A stretch of DNA of 64,000 nucleotides from assembly GCA_916048095.2 (NCBI GenBank), contig OU696585.1, positions 3,530,645 through 3,594,644 of the forward strand. Reading direction: 5' to 3'. The notes under the pieces are model-generated. The model had not been told where the DNA came from. It worked only from the letters and a program-made list of their open reading frames with translations, and ran no database searches. The position numbers were made by a program, and so were the translations under genes. Each line of letters opens with the position of its first letter. Positions within the stretch are counted from its first letter, which is position 1. This DNA is from Sacculina carcini. Taxonomy: Eukaryota > Arthropoda > Thecostraca > Sacculinidae. This document shows positions 58,497-64,000 of this stretch, in pieces.

Positions 58497-61224
58497 CTAA
58501 ATACACAAACACACACAGGCACACAGACACATATACACACACAGAGACAAACACAAGCACACACACACACACACACACATAGCCACATACACACAGATAC
58601 AGAGACAAACACAAACACACACACACACACACAGCCACATACACACACACACACAGACACTCACAGAGACAAACACAAACACACACACAGCCAAATACAC
58701 ACACACACACACACTCACACACACACATAGCCACACAGCCACATACACACACACAGACAAACACAAACACATAAACACACACAGACAGCCACATGTTTGT
58801 CTGGCTGACCTCGATCAAGTACTGTTGTTGTTGTTGTTGTTGTTGTTGCGACGTGGAGCTAGTGTCGGTGGTGAGGCACGACAACATGGACGACACAGAC
58901 CAACACTGCTGGTCACAACTCGAGTGATAAGGCCACGCAGTCCACAGACATGCAGTATCGGCATGCGCACAGCTCGTCTCTGAACCAGTGCAACAAACAC
59001 ACAACATTACTACACACACAGTTTGAAATAAATTCAGCCATCAGCTCAGTCTTTTCGCCTGCACAAGAACTTTAATATTAGGGGTTAAATGTCTGTGACA
59101 GCTGCTACACGGGAATAAGCCGAAGCTTATGAACACACACGCAGAACCGACCCTCTCCACGCTATGACGCCACAAGAACGGAAGACGTATTAGAGAGGAT
59201 CAACTCCCCAGAATACATGACACAACACATGGCTGATATCTGGTATTATTTACTGCTGGGTGGACAGGGACTGTGGGATTATAGAATTCGGTCAAATATA
59301 TTCTGCTCCACCGGGTTTCGAACCACGGTCCTCCTGTATATATTATTTTAAATTTATTCAAACATTAACTATTACTGACTATTAACTACTATTACTATTG
59401 ACATTACTGAGCTATTAAATTGTTGTATTGTGTTTTTCTCTTAAAATTAGTCCGCTCTTATCCAAATTATCATGATATTGCGTGTGTGTGTGTTACGACT
59501 GTAAAACGGTGTCTGCGAACATTAAAACCAGACCTCCCAGAGAGAGAGAGAGAGCCAAAGAGATACATAGAGAGAGAGAGAGTTGAATTAGGCCGGTCAT
59601 CACTGAATTTGCTACCTTGTCGGGCCGGAAGATCGACGGACATGTGTCGGTCGCCGGACGATCTCACAACAACTGCGACTGGAGATTCTTGCTCTCTGTG
59701 ACGTCCTTCATCACTTGCACCATCGACGCGTCCTTTCAACGTCCGACACGGCATCAAGACGTTGTTATTGTTGCGGCCAGATGAAGCGCTGTGAGGGACG
59801 TCGCATTTGGCCGGTACAGACGGCGTGCAGCTGGTACGACATGCACGCACTGGACGCTGCTGGTGTAGATCCACACCGCAACTAACGGGCGCCGGCGGCG
59901 AGCGTTTCTTGTCGGGCGAGTCGACTGCCTCACTCGGCTCGGCGCACAGATCTCGCTTGACACCGGCCCGAGCTCGCAAACATCTGCCACCAGAAGACAG
60001 TGTGGACACGCTGCTGGTCGCCGCCAATTCACCACCGCCGCAAGACGAACTGAGACACACGGCAGCTTCCCGCTCTTGCCACTGCTCAGAACATCGACTG
60101 ACGATGATTTGCGGTGACGTCTGCGTGGAGCAAGCTCGCTGGGCGGCGTCAACGGCCGACATCGCCTCCGTTGCCGTAGACGCGCCGCCACTGACACTAA
60201 CGCTTGTCGAATGGCCGGGCGACTCATCGAGAGATACCTGACACGCCGCGTCTACAGTGTGCGTTCGCCGACTGTCCACCAGGTGGCTCTCCATTCGCTC
60301 CATTTTCTGTAGCAACTGTATGCCAGTGTTTGTGTGTGTGTGTGAGTGTTTTCAATTGTCATTTATGTCTTCAGTTGCGCAATAAAGCCAATGTACCCCA
60401 GTACAAGAAGGAAAACACAAGGAAACGTACTGACCAATTACTTTACGAATCGGCAATGCAATATAATATAAAACTGAATATTACATGATGAATAGAATAC
60501 TGAACGAAACCTTTTCGTTTTGATGGCGCAGCAGTTTGATCTGCGATTCACGCGCCGAAAAACGACTCATCTGATCTTCCAGCATGTCCAAATGAACCGA
60601 CAACAACTCCTGTCCACATACGCACATACAGTAACAAACTGATGAAAAAAGCCATGTCTGTGATAATTGGTGCGGCTGGAAAAATGTTCTACACTCGATA
60701 AAATACATTTGACTTGAAGAACTGAAATTGTTATTGGCATTTTGAGCGCACACGACAGCTTGTCGAGGCAACATGGCACTCCGATCCACAGCGGTAAATC
60801 TAGTTAGACACAAGTGAAGGTGTTCATGAACGAAACCGGGCCATGATTCGAAACGCGAACCTCGGGCACAAGAGAGTTCAGCGTCTTAGCCACTGAACTA
60901 TTCGTGAAATAATCAGATTCAATTGAAAACAACGATAATTCATAATAATTGATAATTAAGTCACATTGTCAGCCAGGGTGTCAATCAATCAAAATATATT
61001 TGTAGAGCGCACATACCAACACACGCGCGAATAAAGTAAAACAAATAGCAAATAGTCAGCAAAGAGTAAATAAACACCGCAACAAGAACAAGCAGACAGG
61101 CGGCAAACACAAGTATACATACTCACACACACACACACATATAATTCACGTACGTAAACATATACACGATAATATGAAGTGCTCACAGAAAGCTCACCTT
61201 TAGTTTAATAATCTCCGCTTCCAT
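56885..61224 (-). CDS. MSL1: Male-specific lethal 1 homologue (MSL1)
   Basis: Scaffold of the MSL complex, which brings the acetyltransferase MOF/KAT8 to chromatin for H4K16 acetylation. Seven exons: 61198-61224, 60511-60609, 59616-60315, 58810-58979, 57956-58149, 57421-57672 and 56885-56945 (TAG), about 500 residues, all phases fit. Exons 1-3 give the MSL2-binding coiled coil (LLSVHLDMLEDQMSRF, then LLQKMERMESHL). Exon 3 continues as a long disordered Ser/Arg-rich region. Exons 5-7 encode the PEHE domain that contacts MOF and MSL3: IPRWQ, DDAFVRRHAKLEADEKRRKR joined to WDVQRLRQQRF, LLAITDQLPVCVFG, and PFCLPW. The exon 6 donor (GTGGGT) was chosen because it alone joins in phase to PFCLPW. Exon 4 ends in a run of nine Gln. 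The ATG is the first in frame, but a longer N-terminus upstream is possible. Intron 4 is almost pure microsatellite. Confidence 0.9.
57102..57265 (+). mobile_element. hAT-type MITE, family G, in MSL1 intron 6
   Basis: Ends 'tagaggcggcccc' and 'ctgacaccggccctg'. Flanks CTCACCCG and CTCGCACG agree at 6 of 8. 164 bp, with the family text 'ccatgaatatttggtgtgca'. Confidence 0.7.
58153..58797. repeat. (CA)n-rich microsatellite filling MSL1 intron 4
   Basis: About 645 bp of CA-rich simple sequence, with a pure run of about 66 bases near 58430-58495. It occupies nearly the whole 660-bp intron. On the MSL1 sense strand it is (TG)n and reaches the acceptor of exon 5. Confidence 0.95.
59085..59336 (-). 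mobile_element. tRNA-Val-derived SINE, 5'-truncated copy
   Basis: Body and tail match the family. The tRNA part stops just past the B box (GGTTTCGAACC region near 59312), so the A box and anticodon arm are missing. It lies in MSL1 intron 3. Confidence 0.85.
60835..60905 (-). mobile_element. tRNA-like SINE head
   Basis: The minus strand reads AGTTCAGTGGCTAAGACGCT as an A box and CGAGGTTCGCG as a B box. Its 'gctaagacgc' is shared with 5330-5412. It lies in MSL1 intron 1. No sound cloverleaf. Confidence 0.4.
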
Positions 61225-62500
61225 TGTGGGATTATCGTCGAATGAATGGTTGAAGTGACATGGATAGCTGCAAAAACATCATGATATTCGATCAAGTATG
61301 ACAAATTAAAAAAGCGAGCAAAATACCACCAAGAGGGCCCCGAAAAATGTACACTCTAATCACCTACAGCTGAGCAAAGCAATTATTCGTCGTTCAATAT
61401 CATTTGAAAATCAAAATAGTCAGAACCACATAACATTATTTTTGAAGCTTGTTTTGGTGTCTTACACGTTACCGAAAACATCTCATTTCAAGCAACAGGA
61501 TCAAACCTGGTTCCTAGACTCAAACACAGCGCAGATAGTACGGGCCAAGAACTTAAAGTGTTATTTTGCCGGTGTAAATATAAGCAGAATTTACCGAATA
61601 AATAATATTTTCTAAAAATAACAAGATTCAATGACATTCAAATTTTCTGTGACATACAAATTTAGGTGTCCCATGCGGAAATATATGGGATGCATTGTTT
61701 CGTTTGTTTCATTTTTATTTCGGAATAATTATTTAAATACCATGTTTACTGAGTAATACACTTATTGAGTCGATCAGGAAAAGCAAACGACACCAGATGG
61801 ATATCGTAATGGGAAGGGTGAATGCACTTTAGTATTGTCGTATTTGTGCATGTGTTGTGACTGTGACGAAAGCGACATATTTTCTTAGTTATAGTTTGGT
61901 TGTGTGTTGAGTTGTCGTGTTTTGGTTTGCTTCCGCTATTTCTTTTATTTGATGTGCTATAATGTGGTTTTATGTTATATGGATGGATGATTTGTGGATA
62001 TCGGCGTGTGGAGGAAACCTTGGATTTTGCCACCCTGTCACATCTTAGGTACGTATATGCAGATATAATCAATCTGACTTTCGTGTTCATATTATGTAAT
62101 TATTTCTTTGAGGTGGTTTTTGACATTTTGACGTTGTGGGCTTAATGTTATACCAAGTTTGTGGACATTTAATTGGCATGCCAGTGTATAAATTACACCG
62201 GGTGATAATGTTATCGATATTGTATAATATTACGTAGTATCATATAATGATTGTGGAATTAGTTTATATTTGCGCTTGGTGCTTTTATATAACTTATTTC
62301 GACTTAATAGTAACTGTAATTGACTTTAATAAAGTTCAATCTAAAAGGGTACAATTAGCATTTTATTTTGTTTGAGATTTCGGGTCTAGTGGACTATTCG
62401 ATGCCCATTTACAAACGGATTATTTTGGCAACCGAAGTCATCTCGGTCTTAATCAGACCTGGCGTGTTGAAGGCACATGCATCTTCTTAGTCCGTGGTTT
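61225..62500. other. Upstream of MSL1, no gene recognised
   Basis: Should contain the MSL1 promoter and 5' untranslated region. AT-rich; no repeat family or frame that I can support. Confidence 0.45.
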
Positions 62501-62504
62501 CTTG

Positions 62505-62640
62505 TTTCCGTGGTTCGTAGCCCTTTTTCTTTGATTCCTCACTTCTAAATGAACCATCTCTGAATTTCCAGCTCTGAGAAATGCAATAAATTCAATATCA
62601 GGAAGTCACACTAGAAAGGAAAATATACGAATTCGGATTG
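62505..62640 (+). mobile_element. hAT-type MITE, family B, cut short by a family A insertion
   Basis: Matches the left half of the family B copies ('gattcctcacttct', 'tgaaccatctctgaattt', 'aatatacgaatt'). It stops where the family A MITE begins at 62643; the right half is not found after it. Confidence 0.65.
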
Positions 62641-62642
62641 AC

Positions 62643-62930
62643 CAGTGGTTCCCAACCTTTTTCCAGCTTGCTACCACATTTAACATGCCACATTAGGCTG
62701 TTACCCCTTTCACAAAATGCTGTCAACATTGATATATACGGCTAAACTAAAACACTAGATATGCTTTGTTTTATCTATTGTATATTTTGTGTATTTTGCA
62801 TCTGTGATGTTTTTATCAATCCTAACACCAGCTACCGCAATGTTTTATTGATGTTCCACATTTCTCTGTCCCCCTCCATTACCCCCCCCCCCCCTCCAAA
62901 ATTGCTAAACCCCCAGGTTGGGAAGTAATG
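62643..62930 (+). mobile_element. hAT-type MITE, family A
   Basis: It begins CAGTGGTTCCCAACCT like the copy at 3341 and ends 'caggttgggaagtaatg' (degraded end). It contains a C run of about 14. Target duplication is not clear. Confidence 0.75.
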
Positions 62931-62937
62931 CTTTAGA

Positions 62938-63186
62938 CCCGGGGTTCTTAACCCTGGCTGCTCACACCCCTAGGGTGCGAGACTGGTTCCAAAGAGGCGC
63001 CAGGACTAAAAATGTGTTAACTATGCTTTTTCCTGTAGAAAATTATAGGAAACTTAAATGAACTTGAACCTGTATGAATGCATATTGACTATAAAAATGC
63101 TCTTCCCTCGTTTGTATGCTATCATTTTCATATAGCTATAAATAATATAGGGGGTTGCAAGAGCTAGTCGGACATTTGAGACACTG
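62938..63186 (+). mobile_element. hAT-type MITE, family C-like
   Basis: It begins 'ccggggttcttaaccctgg', has 'cacccctagggtgcgagac' as at 3050, and ends 'catttgagacactg'. It lies eight bases from the family A copy. Confidence 0.6.
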
Positions 63187-63331
63187 AAATGAAAAGCGCC
63201 AATAAGCACTTTATTAGACGATACGAGTATTTGTTTGTACTGCGACCGAACATTTGCTTGCTGTTTTGCTTGGCTGCGCGCGTATACAAACACACAGACA
63301 CACGCGCACGTGTTGCACACATTGCAGAATG

Positions 63332-63442
63332 TTGCATGAGCGTTTCTACACTGATTGGCGTGTTGTTTCGGCCGCCCGTTTGCGATCCATGCAACAGGGC
63401 ACACGTTCGAAGGATATAGTTGACACAATGCAAGTGGTCTGA
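63332..63442 (+). CDS. Possible small exon or short gene start
   Basis: After an acceptor-like 'cattgcag', an ATG opens a frame MLHERFYTDWRVVSAARLRS... ending with TGA at 63440-63442, or at an internal donor-like GTGGTC. The composition (Arg, Trp, Tyr and Met without simple-repeat bias) looks like protein. I do not recognise the family, and 37 residues is too short to be sure. Confidence 0.25.
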   Translation: MHERFYTDWRVVSAARLRSMQQGTRSKDIVDTMQVV

Positions 63443-64000
63443 GCAGGGTTGACCAAATGGATTGCCGGGAGCTTGGCTGTTAACATTTTAACATGTACTA
63501 ATTGGCGATACGTTGTTTTTCAATCGCATGTCTGTGAAGCCTGACAGAAAGAATATCATCTTGTGATTTTTTATATTTTGCAATATTATTTCATTCATGA
63601 AGTCTTCTTCGAATTGTCATTCTTTAGTTTCTATTTATCCAATTTTTTTAGCTTGTCTTTCTTTCTTTCATTTTTAATTTGTTTTGTCTCTTGCATTGTT
63701 TGAATTCTACTCCAATTGCATGTAGTTTTGTTTGTTTGATGATTCGTTTCGTCCATATTCCCTTTGTCCCTGGCGCGAGAGACAGATGTGTGTGTTTCGC
63801 TTCCAGTGTCACAGAATTGCTGCTGTTGTCATCACGACTTCCATTCTGACCAGATCAACACAGTTTTCAATGGACCCAGTCCAAGCATAGCGACACACAC
63901 ACACTTTTGATAAACACAAACACACACACACACACGTACACGTACGGATCGAACAGTTCATGTGCGCAGTTGTTTGTGGTTCACTGTACACGTGGTCGGT
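63443..64000. other. Right-edge stretch, no gene recognised
   Basis: AT-rich with a short CA tract near 63895-63935. No supportable feature. Confidence 0.45.

Noticed and set aside
57904-59019. A 371-codon frame as one protein
   Set aside because: It is MSL1 exons 4 and 5 joined through a (TG)n intron that happens to be in frame; homology and splice sites support removal of the repeat part.

Overview
This is nuclear DNA of a bilaterian invertebrate. Genes are split by GT-AG introns, intergenic DNA is AT-rich, CA/TG microsatellites are everywhere, and the repeat load is high (tRNA-derived SINEs, CR1- and L2-type LINEs, a Penelope-like element, one LTR retroelement, many hAT- and Tc1/pogo-type MITEs). 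The genes are animal-specific or animal-typical (Dishevelled, TSSK-type kinase, MSL1, Snakeskin-type junction protein, ionotropic receptor). I cannot place the phylum.

Left third (1-20.7 kb). Four coding exons of Dishevelled lie on the minus strand (1272-9347): the whole DIX domain and the acidic linker. The PDZ and DEP parts must lie beyond the left edge. Its first intron holds a decayed Penelope-like element with hammerhead-ribozyme-like motifs in its terminal repeats. About 400 bp upstream, on the same strand, is a complete four-exon TSSK-like kinase (9740-12857). Divergent from it is a six-exon OXNAD1-like flavin oxidoreductase with a mitochondrial presequence (14018-20679); its second intron carries a young LINE with a 613-codon open frame.

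Middle (20.7-44 kb). A three-exon Snakeskin-like tetraspan protein (23025-24780, minus) is followed by what looks like the first exon of a tandem paralogue (28321-28374). A nested stack of transposons lies at 29.3-31.6 kb. Then comes an eight-exon divergent ionotropic glutamate receptor-like gene (34451-42782, plus), with a five-unit 176-bp tandem array in one intron.

Right third (44-64 kb). A CR1-like LINE is split by a recent LTR element (997-bp near-identical LTRs, 5-bp target duplication) and abuts an L2-type LINE. An intronless, GC-rich cytoplasmic glutaminyl-tRNA synthetase (53403-55841, plus) faces a seven-exon MSL1 homologue (56885-61224, minus) with coiled coil and PEHE domain, which I reconstructed exon by exon. 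The last 2.8 kb is a cluster of hAT MITEs plus one possible small exon.

The genes do not form one pathway: Wnt signalling, a germline-type kinase, mitochondrial redox, epithelial junctions, chemosensation or synapse, translation and chromatin. The most unusual shared trait is that many acceptor splice sites are preceded by (TG)n on the sense strand instead of a normal pyrimidine tract.
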